A stretch of 64,000 bases of DNA. Source: an uncultured Curtobacterium sp. (GTDB lineage Bacteria; Actinomycetota; Actinomycetes; Actinomycetales; Microbacteriaceae). A program made the position numbers and the translations under genes. Positions 27,433-35,487 of the stretch are shown here, piece by piece. The notes beneath the pieces are model-generated. The model was not told the DNA's origin. It ran no database searches and saw only the letters and a program-made list of their open reading frames with translations. The stretch spans positions 1-64,000 of the forward strand of contig CAJYUW010000019.1 in assembly GCA_913778205.1 (NCBI GenBank). The letters are read 5' to 3'. Numbering within the stretch: the first letter of the stretch is position 1; each line of letters starts with the position of its first letter.

Positions 27433-28296
27433 TCATCGCTCCAGGAGTTCACGTCGCCGCTGCGGCACCACCGCCACGGGCGCGCGTCCCTGAGTGATGA
27501 GGCCGTGCGCGGTGGAACCGGTGAACACGCCGCCGATGGTGGTGCGGTGCCGGCGTCCGAGGACCACCAGCGAGGCGAACGGCGCGTGCGCCAGGAGTCG
27601 GTCGACGGGGTCCCCTTCCTCGAGTAAGGGGTGGTGGCGCAACCCGGGGTACCGCATGTGCAGGAGTCGCTCGCGGTCGGCGAGGACGGCACGGTTGTGC
27701 TCCTCGTACAGCTGCGGGTCCTCGAGCACGCTCAACGCGCCCGTCGCCGTCGTGACCGGAAGCTTCCACGCGCGGAGCGCGCTGAGACGGCGTCGGCTCC
27801 GCAGCGCCTCTTCCGCGGCGAAACGCAACGCCGCGTCCCCGGTCGCCGTGTCGACCCCGAGGAGGACATCGCCGTCGACGGGTTCCCAGTCCTCCGGGAC
27901 GACCACGACCGGGAGGTCGGCGACTGTCGGCACGCGCTCGGGCATCCAGCCGTCGAGCGCGGTACGGACTCGGTGTTGACGACGGTTGCCGATCACGAGC
28001 AGGTCAGCGTCAGCGTTGGCGGCGGCTTCGAGCAACGTGCGGTCGGGTACGCCGAACCGCACCAGGGTCTCGACGTCCACGTGACTCCGGCCACGGAGCC
28101 GCGCAGCTGCTGCTTCCACCAGCGCTCGATCAACGCGGGGATCAGTCGACCATCCGTTCGTCACGGTGACGACGTCTACGCGACTACCGGACGGAAGGTC
28201 CCGTTCGATCACCCAGTCGATCGTGCGCAGACTCGCGACGTGCTCGTCGATGCCGACCACGACGTGATGCGGAACGGGAGCCGCAGCGTCTCGCAT
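27433..28296 (-). CDS. Universal stress protein, tandem Usp domains
   Basis: A 287-residue protein starting MRDAAAPVPHHVVVGIDEHV. The two Usp domains have loops GNRRQHRVRTALDGWMPERV and GRRHRTTIGGVFTGSTAHGL. It is the closest relative of the 8185 Usp in the window. ATG 28296 is one base after the stop of the upstream usp at 28298, so the two form an operon driven from the box at 29264. Confidence 0.92.
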   Translation of the reverse strand: MRDAAAPVPHHVVVGIDEHVASLRTIDWVIERDLPSGSRVDVVTVTNGWSTDPRVDRALVEAAAARLRGRSHVDVETLVRFGVPDRTLLEAAANADADLLVIGNRRQHRVRTALDGWMPERVPTVADLPVVVVPEDWEPVDGDVLLGVDTATGDAALRFAAEEALRSRRRLSALRAWKLPVTTATGALSVLEDPQLYEEHNRAVLADRERLLHMRYPGLRHHPLLEEGDPVDRLLAHAPFASLVVLGRRHRTTIGGVFTGSTAHGLITQGRAPVAVVPQRRRELLER

Positions 28297-28297
28297 G

Positions 28298-29170
28298 TCA
28301 ATGCACCTCCGCCGGCGAGGGTACGGCTGAGGCCGTCGCCGGCACTGCGGCGGCCGGCTGGGGGACGATGCAGACCGGCGAGTGGGCGCGGTGCATCAGC
28401 GCTTCACCGACCGAACCTCCGAGGAACGCCCCGATGGCGGTCCGGTGTCGTCGCCCGGTGACGATGAGCGAGGCATCGGCCCCGGCTTCCTCCAGGAGTG
28501 CGGCCGCGGTCTGGCCGTGTCGACGAGCCGCGCGGACGACGAGGTCTGGGTGGCGGTCCGCCACGGCACGGCTCGCGGCCTGGAGCTCGAGCGTGCTCTC
28601 GTGCTCCCACAGCTCCCGGTCGTCCGCGAGGTAGATGTTCGCGTACGGGGAGATCGTCAGCGGGATGTCCCAGGCCCGGACGAGGACGAGTTCGCTGCCA
28701 CGGACAGCAGCCTGGTCCGCGGCGAACGCGAGCGCGGCCGAGGCGGTCCGACCGTCGACGCCGACCACGACCGGGCCCGCACCGTGGTGCCAGTGCTCGG
28801 GGACGGCGATGACGGGCACGGTGGTACGTGCCACGACGCGTTCAGCGATCCGGCCGCCGAGCGTCGCGAGCACGACGTGCGCCTGACGGGCACCGAGCAC
28901 GAGGACGTCGCTGTCCTCGGAGTCCAGCAGCAGTCGCTCCACCGTCGGCCCCTCCGGCACGGACTGCTCGACCATCAGCCCAGGGTGACGCCGACGCAAC
29001 CGCGTCTCTGCCTGTTCGAGCCGCTGCTCGGTCCGCAGCACCGTCTCGGAGTAGAGCTCGCTGACCGTGAGGAGCCGAACGCGGTCTCCTGGGCGGAGGT
29101 TCTCGTCGATCCATTCGATGGTCCGCGAGCCGGCGTCGGTGTCGTCGACCGCGACGGTGTAGCTGGTCAT
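28298..29170 (-). CDS. Universal stress protein, tandem Usp domains
   Basis: A 290-residue protein from ATG 29170 (MTSYTVAVDDTDAGSRTIEW), the same start style as the 9045 protein; an upstream in-frame extension is not supported. It has two Usp domains, with loop GRRHRTAIGAFLGGSVGEAL in the second. A DevR-like box is 94 bases upstream. It is the first gene of a usp-usp pair. Confidence 0.92.
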   Translation of the reverse strand: MTSYTVAVDDTDAGSRTIEWIDENLRPGDRVRLLTVSELYSETVLRTEQRLEQAETRLRRRHPGLMVEQSVPEGPTVERLLLDSEDSDVLVLGARQAHVVLATLGGRIAERVVARTTVPVIAVPEHWHHGAGPVVVGVDGRTASAALAFAADQAAVRGSELVLVRAWDIPLTISPYANIYLADDRELWEHESTLELQAASRAVADRHPDLVVRAARRHGQTAAALLEEAGADASLIVTGRRHRTAIGAFLGGSVGEALMHRAHSPVCIVPQPAAAVPATASAVPSPAEVH

Positions 29171-29263
29171 GGTTGCTCCTCGGCAGGTTCTTCCGGTCTG
29201 TGCCCGGCTGGCGACCGCGGTGGTCGCCTGCCACGACGGTAGGTCGACCACAGCGAGCCGTGG

Positions 29264-29279
29264 AGGGTCGAACGTCCTA
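29264..29279 (-). promoter_or_regulatory. DevR/DosR-like box for the usp-usp pair
   Basis: TAGGACGTTCGACCCT on the minus strand, 94 bases upstream of ATG 29170. It is paired with a divergent box at 29336. Confidence 0.65.
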
Positions 29280-29335
29280 CCGGTGTTGGCAGGCTTCTCC
29301 ATTCCGAGACGGTTGCCGGGTCGGTCCGGGCGCAC

Positions 29336-29351
29336 CGGGACCTTCGACACT
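29336..29351 (+). promoter_or_regulatory. DevR/DosR-like box for the usp-ABC operon
   Basis: CGGGACCTTCGACACT, 71 bases upstream of ATG 29423. Confidence 0.65.
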
Positions 29352-29422
29352 GTTCCCGCGGCGGATGGACCCGCAGCCTCGTAGCGGAGGGGGTACCGAC
29401 CGTCTCCGGGAAGGGGTCAGCG

Positions 29423-30214
29423 ATGACCAGACGATTCGTCGTCGGGTGGGATGGGTCGTCCGCGGCTCGCGGCGCACTCGCGTGGGCACTGGATCGCGTT
29501 GAAGGCGGGCCGAACCGCCTCATCGTCGTCCACGCTGTCCCAGCGGACTCTGCCGCGCCCTCCCTGTCGACCGCCGACTTCTCCGTGCGGGCGGCCGTCA
29601 ACGCCGTCATCGACACCGACCACGCCGTTCGGGTGGACGTCGAGGTGCACCGTGGGCACCCGACCGCGGTGCTGCTCGCTTCGGTGGACGCAGACTCCGT
29701 CCTCGTCGTGGGCCGGGACGGGGTGCCGGCAGCGCGTGGCTCGCGGCCCTCGCTCGCGGACCGCCTCGTAGGCGCGGCCCCCTGCACGGTCGTGGTCGTT
29801 CCGCTCGCGCCCGGGGCACGTCGGGACGGGATCGTCGTCGCGGTGGATCCGGGCGCTTCGTCGCGTCCTTCGCTGCGCTTCGCGGTTCAGGAGGCGCGGC
29901 GCACGAGACAGTCGATCGTGGCCGTCAGCGCATGGTCACCCCGACACGGCAATGGTGCCGAGGACCCGGGCGGCGTCGAGCGGACCCGTCGGTTGCGCAT
30001 GCTGGAGGAACAGGTGGAGGACGCTCTCGCCGAGGCGCCGGACGTGGACGTCGTCCGGCGACTCGTTGCGGGTCCGCCGGCGCGGCGCATCGTGGAATCC
30101 GCCGAGGCCGCGTCATTGCTCGTCATCGGAGCGGGACACCGGCGCGCGAGGGCCGGAACAGTGACCGAGCAGGTCGTCCGCGCGTCCCGCACGCCTGTCG
30201 CGGTCGTCCGGTGA
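29423..30214 (+). CDS. Universal stress protein, tandem Usp domains
   Basis: A 263-residue protein starting MTRRFVVGWDGSSAARGALA. The first Usp domain (WDGSSAARGALAWAL) resembles Mycobacterium-type Usp more than the other island copies do; the second begins at about 135 (DGIVVAVDPGASSRPSLRFA) and ends with GHRRARAGTVTEQV and TPVAVVR. It starts a plus-strand unit with the ABC exporter: its stop overlaps the ATPase GTG (GTGA). Confidence 0.9.
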   Translation: MTRRFVVGWDGSSAARGALAWALDRVEGGPNRLIVVHAVPADSAAPSLSTADFSVRAAVNAVIDTDHAVRVDVEVHRGHPTAVLLASVDADSVLVVGRDGVPAARGSRPSLADRLVGAAPCTVVVVPLAPGARRDGIVVAVDPGASSRPSLRFAVQEARRTRQSIVAVSAWSPRHGNGAEDPGGVERTRRLRMLEEQVEDALAEAPDVDVVRRLVAGPPARRIVESAEAASLLVIGAGHRRARAGTVTEQVVRASRTPVAVVR

Positions 30215-31173
30215 ATCGGTCGTCGACCGGGCTGACGGGCTCTGCCGCCGTCCGGATCCGCGGGCTCGAGAAACACTACGGGCGTGTCCGAGCAGTCGAT
30301 GGCCTCGACCTGGACGTCGCCGCGGGGGAGGTGCACGGGTTCCTCGGGCCGAACGGCGCGGGCAAGACCAGCACCATGCGGATCCTCCTCGGTCTCAGTA
30401 AGGCGACGCGCGGGGACGTCCGAGTGCTCGGTGGCGATCCGTGGAGCGACGCGGTGTCGCTCCACCGCCGGATGGCGGCCGTTGCCGGGGACGCGGCTCT
30501 GTGGCCCGGGCTGACCGGGGGCGAAACGATCGACCTCCTGACTTCGTTGCGCGGTGGCGCGGTGCGATCCCGTCCCGTCCGAGCGAAGCGGGCCGCGCTG
30601 CTCGAGGATTTCGCACTCGACCCCACGAAACGCGTCCGTGCGTACTCGCGAGGCAACCGCCAGAAGGTTCTCCTCGTCGCCGCACTGCTCCTCCCGGCGG
30701 AGCTCTACCTGTTCGACGAGCCGACGACGGGACTCGACCCCCTGATGCAGGAGGTGTTCACGCGACACGTCCGAGCGTCGCACGACGTTGGAGCGACCGT
30801 GCTCCTGTCGTCCCACGTCCTGAGCGAAGCACAGGCGCTCTGCACGACCGTTTCGATCGTCCGCGCCGGTCGGGTGGTCGAGACGGGCTCGATGGCGGAG
30901 CTGCGACGGCGCACGCGGACCACTGTCTCCTTCGACGCCGCAGGATCGATCCGTGAGGTGCGCGCCGCCCTGCCCGAAGCGCGCGATCTCTCCGTGACGG
31001 GCGCCCGGTTCTCCTGCAGCGTCGCGGAGTCGGACGTCGTGGCCGCTCTCCCCCGGCTCGCGGCACTCGACGTCACCGGTCTCGTCATCGCTCCGCCGTC
31101 CCTGGAGGAGTTGTTCCTGCACCAGTACGAGACCGAGTCGGTCTCGGCGGCAACCGCATGGAGCACGTCATGA
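30211..31173 (+). CDS. ABC-2 type exporter ATPase
   Basis: A 320-residue ABC ATPase. Walker A is GPNGAGKTST, the signature is YSRGNRQK (a variant of LSGGQ common in drug/Na-efflux ATPases), Walker B is LYLFDEPTTGLD, and the H-loop is LSSHVLSEA. The C-terminal region after 220 is a typical exporter extension. The GTG 30211 start overlaps the usp stop, and the stop overlaps the permease ATG 31170. It energises export by the following permease; the substrate is unknown. Confidence 0.9.
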   Translation: MNRSSTGLTGSAAVRIRGLEKHYGRVRAVDGLDLDVAAGEVHGFLGPNGAGKTSTMRILLGLSKATRGDVRVLGGDPWSDAVSLHRRMAAVAGDAALWPGLTGGETIDLLTSLRGGAVRSRPVRAKRAALLEDFALDPTKRVRAYSRGNRQKVLLVAALLLPAELYLFDEPTTGLDPLMQEVFTRHVRASHDVGATVLLSSHVLSEAQALCTTVSIVRAGRVVETGSMAELRRRTRTTVSFDAAGSIREVRAALPEARDLSVTGARFSCSVAESDVVAALPRLAALDVTGLVIAPPSLEELFLHQYETESVSAATAWSTS

Positions 31174-32777
31174 TCCTGCTGCTGGTCCGGTCACGCCTCC
31201 GGGCAGACCTGTGGCAGCTCGTCGGCTGGGTCCTGGGGCTCGCGGTCACGACGTCGCTGGTCACCGTCCAGGTCGCCGCGACGTTCCCCACCGGAGCCGC
31301 TCGTGCGGCCACGCTCCGCGTACTCCTCGCCACGCCCGTCGTCCTGGTGTTCAGAGGGACACCTGACGGCGCCTCTGCTGGGGCGTTCTTGACCGCCCTC
31401 AGCCTGTCGTTCGTCGCTTTCCTGGTCGGGATGATGAACGTCTTCCTCGTCACCCGGCACAGTCGCGCGGCCGAGCAGAGTGGTCTCGGGGACACTCTGA
31501 GCTCCACCGCGACGGCCCGGACCGGACCAGTCGTGAGTGTGCTGTTGTTCGTGGTGGCCTGGAACGCCATCGCCGGTGTCGCGGTTGCATCGGGCACCGC
31601 CCTCACAGCGGAGCCTCCGGGCGGATCGATGCTGTTCGGTGCAGCGTGCGCGGGCACCGGGGTGGGTACGGCCGGAGTCGTCCTGCTCCTCGCACAGTTC
31701 TTCCCGTCTGGACGCGCCACCAACGCCACGGGAGCCATCGTCTTGGTGGCGTGGTACTTCATCCGGGGCATCGGGGATGCAACCGGCACCGCAGACATGC
31801 GCACGCTGGTCCTGCGACCGTCGTGGGTCAGCTGGGCGAGTCCGATCGGTTGGGCGCAGGCGACCCGGCCGTTCGGCGAGCAGTCGCTCTGGCCCCTCGT
31901 CCTCGGACCCACGCTCTTCGTCGCGGCCGGCGTGGGTGCCGTCGTCACGGCGGGCCGTCGAGATGTCGGGTCGGCGACCATCGGCCACCGACCGGGACGA
32001 GCGGATGCCCGCCTGTGGCTGCGGGGAGCGTTCGGCCTGGCTGTCCGCCTCGACCGGGCGGTCCTGGTCACGTGGACGATCGCGATCCTCGCCTTCAGTG
32101 CGCTCGTCGGTTCACTGTCGGGTGTGGTCACCGACCAGCGCACTTCCGTATCTCCGGCGGTCACGAGGACGATCACGGCCATGGGCGGCGGAGCGCAGGA
32201 CGTGTCGGAGTCGTTCGTCCGACTGGGTGCAGAGACCATCGGAGTCCTGGTCTCGGCCATGTGCGTGCAGGGAGCGCTCCGACTGCGGCGGGAGGAGGCC
32301 AGCGCGCGAGCAGATCTCCTGATCGTCAGCGGTGCCAGCCGCACGGCGTGGTTCTTCGCGTTCGCTGCACTCCCCGGCGCGGTCGCTGCTGTGGTGCTTT
32401 TGCTGTCCGGACTGGTCGCGGCCGTCGCCGCGGGGGAGGTCGGCGGCACGTCGGCGCCTTGGGCGACAGCGCCGCTCGGCCAACTGCCGGCGGTGCTCGT
32501 CATGCTCGCCGTGTCCGCGTTCGTCGTCGCGATCGTGCCGCGCACGAGCGTGGCGCTCGCCTGGTCGCTCTACGCTGCCGCGGCCTTCGTCGGCGAGTAC
32601 GGCAGCATCGCCGGCTTGCCGGAATCGCTGCGCCGACTGAGCCCGTTCGAGCACGTCGTGGATCCCTTTCACACGGGGCCGAGCGTGGCCGCTGCCGTCG
32701 CGATCACGGCCGGCGCGCTCGTCGTCGGGATCTCGGCGCTCGCTATGCGGTTCAGGGACACGGGGTCAGACCATTGA
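31170..32777 (+). CDS. ABC-2 type exporter permease (fused two-half form)
   Basis: A 535-residue membrane protein with two homologous halves of about six TM helices each (for example LVGWVLGLAVTTSLVTVQVA, and LVTWTIAILAFSALVGSL at the start of the second half). It resembles the large permeases of antibiotic/polyketide exporters such as TnrB-type. The start at ATG 31170 makes an ATGA overlap with the ATPase and has GGAG seven bases before; an ATG at 31158 would add four residues. The role may be lipid, peptide or drug export during stress. Confidence 0.85.
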   Translation: MILLLVRSRLRADLWQLVGWVLGLAVTTSLVTVQVAATFPTGAARAATLRVLLATPVVLVFRGTPDGASAGAFLTALSLSFVAFLVGMMNVFLVTRHSRAAEQSGLGDTLSSTATARTGPVVSVLLFVVAWNAIAGVAVASGTALTAEPPGGSMLFGAACAGTGVGTAGVVLLLAQFFPSGRATNATGAIVLVAWYFIRGIGDATGTADMRTLVLRPSWVSWASPIGWAQATRPFGEQSLWPLVLGPTLFVAAGVGAVVTAGRRDVGSATIGHRPGRADARLWLRGAFGLAVRLDRAVLVTWTIAILAFSALVGSLSGVVTDQRTSVSPAVTRTITAMGGGAQDVSESFVRLGAETIGVLVSAMCVQGALRLRREEASARADLLIVSGASRTAWFFAFAALPGAVAAVVLLLSGLVAAVAAGEVGGTSAPWATAPLGQLPAVLVMLAVSAFVVAIVPRTSVALAWSLYAAAAFVGEYGSIAGLPESLRRLSPFEHVVDPFHTGPSVAAAVAITAGALVVGISALAMRFRDTGSDH

Positions 32778-32832
32778 CGAGCACGCCGAGCGCAAGGAAG
32801 CGGACGACCGAGGAACGAGAAAGGAACCGACG

Positions 32833-33684
32833 ATGCTGAAGCAGGTGCGTTGGAGCGTCGCGATCGACGAGACCGCGGCGGGCTGGAACACGCTCCAGTG
32901 GATCGCGCACAACGTCGCGGACGTCGACACAGTTCGGCTCGTCACCGTCCACGAGCGGTTCGGTGAGGCATCGGAGCGCTCAACGGGTCGCCTGACGATC
33001 GCACGGCACCTGCTCACCGAACGGCATCCCGGACTCCGGATCGAGCAGGAAGTCATGGACGGCCCGACGCTGGGACGCCTCCTAGAGGAGATAGGCGAAG
33101 CTGACGCCCTGGTGATCGGGGGGCGCCGCAGCGACCGGGTCTGGGCATCCCTCGCCGGCCGTGTCGCGGAACGAGTCATCGCTGGGATTGCTGGCCCGGT
33201 GGTGGTCGTGCCGGAACGGTGGCAACCGACTCCTGCTCCTTCCGTCGTGGTCGGTGTCGAAGCCGAAACCGCCACGCGCGCACTCGAGTTCGCGATGGAG
33301 AGGGTTGCGCAACGCGGCGGTGACCTCGTCCTCGTCCGAGCCTGGGAGCCCCCGACAAACGTGTCTCCGATCGGTCGGGTGTACCTTGCGCGGGACGCGC
33401 CACGCTGGGAGCACGAGGGACAACTCGAACTGGACGCCGCCATCCGCAGAGTGAGCCGGGATCTCCCAGACTTGCGCATGCGCGCGGAGCTCCGCCAGGG
33501 GCGCCCAGCAGCAGTCCTGCAGCGCAGTGAGGAGGCCACGGCACTCATCGTCATCGGACGACGCCATCGGTCGGCCGTCGCCGGCAGCCTCTTCGGGTCC
33601 GTAGGAGAACACCTCGTGCACTACAGCCGCGTCCCGGTGTGCGTGGTGCCCCAGCAGCTCGACAAGCCCTCCGCGGACCTGTGA
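32833..33684 (+). CDS. Universal stress protein, tandem Usp domains
   Basis: A 283-residue protein starting MLKQVRWSVAIDETAAGWNT. It has two Usp domains, with second loop GRRHRSAVAGSLFGSVGEHL and C-terminal VPVCVVPQQL. AAAGGAACCGACG precedes ATG 32833. It lies 55 bases after the permease stop, probably in the same operon, and is the sixth and last island Usp. No separate DevR-like box is seen upstream. Confidence 0.9.
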   Translation: MLKQVRWSVAIDETAAGWNTLQWIAHNVADVDTVRLVTVHERFGEASERSTGRLTIARHLLTERHPGLRIEQEVMDGPTLGRLLEEIGEADALVIGGRRSDRVWASLAGRVAERVIAGIAGPVVVVPERWQPTPAPSVVVGVEAETATRALEFAMERVAQRGGDLVLVRAWEPPTNVSPIGRVYLARDAPRWEHEGQLELDAAIRRVSRDLPDLRMRAELRQGRPAAVLQRSEEATALIVIGRRHRSAVAGSLFGSVGEHLVHYSRVPVCVVPQQLDKPSADL

Positions 33685-33765
33685 CGCCGGCGACACCGCC
33701 CTCGAACGGCCAGCCTCCGCGCATACCTCCTCTGGGCCAATCAACGGTTCAAGGATGGAGACGAC

Positions 33766-33939
33766 GTGTTGCAGGCAGGTACCTTGGTAGTGGCAATCCA
33801 GGACCACGGCGGTGTGAGCCGATCGTTCGTCCGAAGTGGCGAGCAGGGCGTGGTCACCCAGGGCGAGTGGTGGCCGGTGCAGGTGCGGTGGCATGGACGG
33901 TCCTACAGCCAGCCTGCCTACGTCGACGAGATCGCCTGA
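33766..33939 (+). CDS. Small hypothetical protein (57 residues)
   Basis: GTG 33766 with GGATGGAG upstream and stop at 33937. It reads MLQAGTLVVAIQDHGGVSRS and onward, with GEWWPVQVRWHGRSYSQPAY; alternating beta-strand and aromatic pattern suggests a small barrel, perhaps SH3-like. It is too short for routine ORF calling. It sits between the last usp and the convergent HTH gene. No family is recognised. Confidence 0.55.
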   Translation: MLQAGTLVVAIQDHGGVSRSFVRSGEQGVVTQGEWWPVQVRWHGRSYSQPAYVDEIA

Positions 33940-33956
33940 AGAGGAGCGCGTCATCG

Positions 33957-34667
33957 TCACGGCGCCGAGGATGCGGGCGTCTCGAGCGCTCGCTCCCATA
34001 CCCTGCGCGTCCGGCGAGCGGTCGGCGTGTCCTCGCCCAGGCCGTCGCAGAACACTCGGACCCAGCTCTCGGCGTCCTGCCTGGGCACCCGGAACTCGTT
34101 GCCCACGTAGTAGGCGGAGTCCGGCAGCGGCACGACGTTGATGATGTAGTACAGCGACCGGCGCGGAACGCCGATCTCGTCCGCGATCCACCCCAGGCCG
34201 ACGGAGGATCGGTCAGGTTGACGGTGGCGAGGGAACGGTCGGCGCCGGGTGACACGGCGCTCTTCCACGAAGCGTCGCGCGTCGTCGATCGGAACCTGGA
34301 TGGAGTTGCCGATCCGGCGAGCCGTGTCGGGGAGGGCACCCTCGGAGCTGTGGACCCAGACTCGACGCTGGGTGATGTTCAGCTGCGCGGCGATCCACGC
34401 GAGGTCCACGGTCTCGACGTCGTCGGGGAAGGGCTCGACGCCGTACCCGTAGAACCGCCGCTTGTCGGAGCGGCGTTCTTCGATGAACGGCTCGGCGCTG
34501 GTGCGAGGGATTCGGAGCTTCCCGGTCTCATCCCGGTACGTCCCGGCGGGCAACTTGCCCTTCGACGACCTGGCGTAGGCGCTGCCGATGGCGACACCGA
34601 CGGCATCGGCCAGCTCGCGGGGGGTCATCGTCTCCGAGACGGGGACGTTCTTCGTGCTGGTGGTCAT
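33957..34667 (-). CDS. Triple HTH/excisionase-like DNA-binding protein
   Basis: A 236-residue protein from ATG 34667 with three tandem copies of the same module of about 60 residues: TPRELADAVGVAIGSAYARS, VDLAWIAAQLNITQRRVWVH and VGLGWIADEIGVPRRSLYYI, each followed by a beta-wing ending in (R)IP or VP and an RFVEER/SWVRVF helix. This looks like MerR/Xis-type winged HTH repeats. Three such modules in one chain are unusual and would suit cooperative binding to repeated sites. It lies near attR, so it might control excision or the adjacent repeats, but it could be a cargo regulator. Confidence 0.7.
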   Translation of the reverse strand: MTTSTKNVPVSETMTPRELADAVGVAIGSAYARSSKGKLPAGTYRDETGKLRIPRTSAEPFIEERRSDKRRFYGYGVEPFPDDVETVDLAWIAAQLNITQRRVWVHSSEGALPDTARRIGNSIQVPIDDARRFVEERRVTRRRPFPRHRQPDRSSVGLGWIADEIGVPRRSLYYIINVVPLPDSAYYVGNEFRVPRQDAESWVRVFCDGLGEDTPTARRTRRVWERALETPASSAP

Positions 34668-35059
34668 TGGGGGCTCCTGTTGGTCCGGGCCGACCTGTTG
34701 ACGACCTCACCGACATGTATGCGGCGAAACCAAGCGGAGCTGTTGGTGCGGGTCGTCGTCAGTCGGTCAGCGGGCGCGACTTCCCCGCCGTCTTCACGTC
34801 CGGAAGCCGGGCCCATCCGCAAGGGCATGCCGATCAGCGGGGGTTCAGGGACCCGGATCTCGTCCCTCCCTGAGGGGGGTAAGAGCTATGGATAGGGATC
34901 TGTATGTATGGGGGAGGTGGGAGGGGAGATGTACCCCTCTTCTTCTTCAGATCTAGATCTGTGTTCAAGAAGTTAAGAAGAAGAAGGAAGGCCCTACTTC
35001 CGCAGCAGGCTGCGGATCTGACTGACTTGCCAGACCGCTCAACCCGTTGAGCGTCAGCC
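34668..35059. other. AT-richer non-coding stretch at the island's right end
   Basis: I see no convincing gene in these 392 bases; the overlapping frames are short and poor in composition. The stretch is purine-biased (runs such as GGGGGAGGTGGGAGGGGAG) and contains the inverted-repeat/palindrome structure at 34939-34986. It probably holds the promoter of the triple-HTH gene and possibly the promoter for 35060. Its composition differs clearly from the rest of the window. Confidence 0.6.
34939..34986. repeat. Inverted repeat enclosing a 12-bp palindrome
   Basis: CTTCTTCTTC (34939-34948) and GAAGAAGAAG (34977-34986) form an inverted repeat. Directly after the left arm is the perfect palindrome AGATCTAGATCT (34949-34960). 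It could be a regulator binding site, a transfer or replication origin remnant, or an unusual terminator. Confidence 0.75.
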
Positions 35060-35398
35060 GTGATCTTCGCGTTTCCGGGCGCCGCCACTCGGACCGACTT
35101 CGCTGCCCGGACTGCTGACGCCACTCAGGCCGCAGAGCGAACGCACGACGAGCAGATTCGGCGGTGCGTCGCCGCCCACAGGTTGTCTGCTGATCAGCAC
35201 CGGCTCTATGCAGCGCCGAAGGACGCCTCGTTCGACGGGCCGGTTCCACCGAGGTGGCTAGGAGTCCCGCCGCTGTACCTCACGGACACGCAGCTCGGCG
35301 ACCGACCGCTGCCGATCGGTGTCACCGAGCGGGTATCCGGGGCCCCCGATGAGTGCCTGAGGTTGCTCGCTGACGCGGGTGTCATCGAGTTGTGGTGA
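35060..35398 (+). CDS. Hypothetical protein
   Basis: A 112-codon frame from GTG 35060, MIFAFPGAATRTDFAARTAD and onward. The C-terminal half (PVPPRWLGVPPLYLTDTQLG, then LPIGVTERVSGAPDECLRLL) reads like real protein with no internal repeats. I recognise no family and see no clear ribosome binding site, so the true start may be further in. Confidence 0.5.
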   Translation: MIFAFPGAATRTDFAARTADATQAAERTHDEQIRRCVAAHRLSADQHRLYAAPKDASFDGPVPPRWLGVPPLYLTDTQLGDRPLPIGVTERVSGAPDECLRLLADAGVIELW

Positions 35399-35487
35399 AC
35401 GGACAGCGGTTGCTCTGTCTGCTCCGCGCATAGGCAATCCAGGGACAACGTCAACCGTGGACGGGGGTCCGGGATGGAGAAGACACG

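Noticed and set aside
34834-35124. 96-residue minus-strand frame in the AT-richer stretch
   Set aside because: It contains homopolymer-like runs (LLLLNFLNTDLDLKKKRG) that follow the repeats and has no family match or start context.
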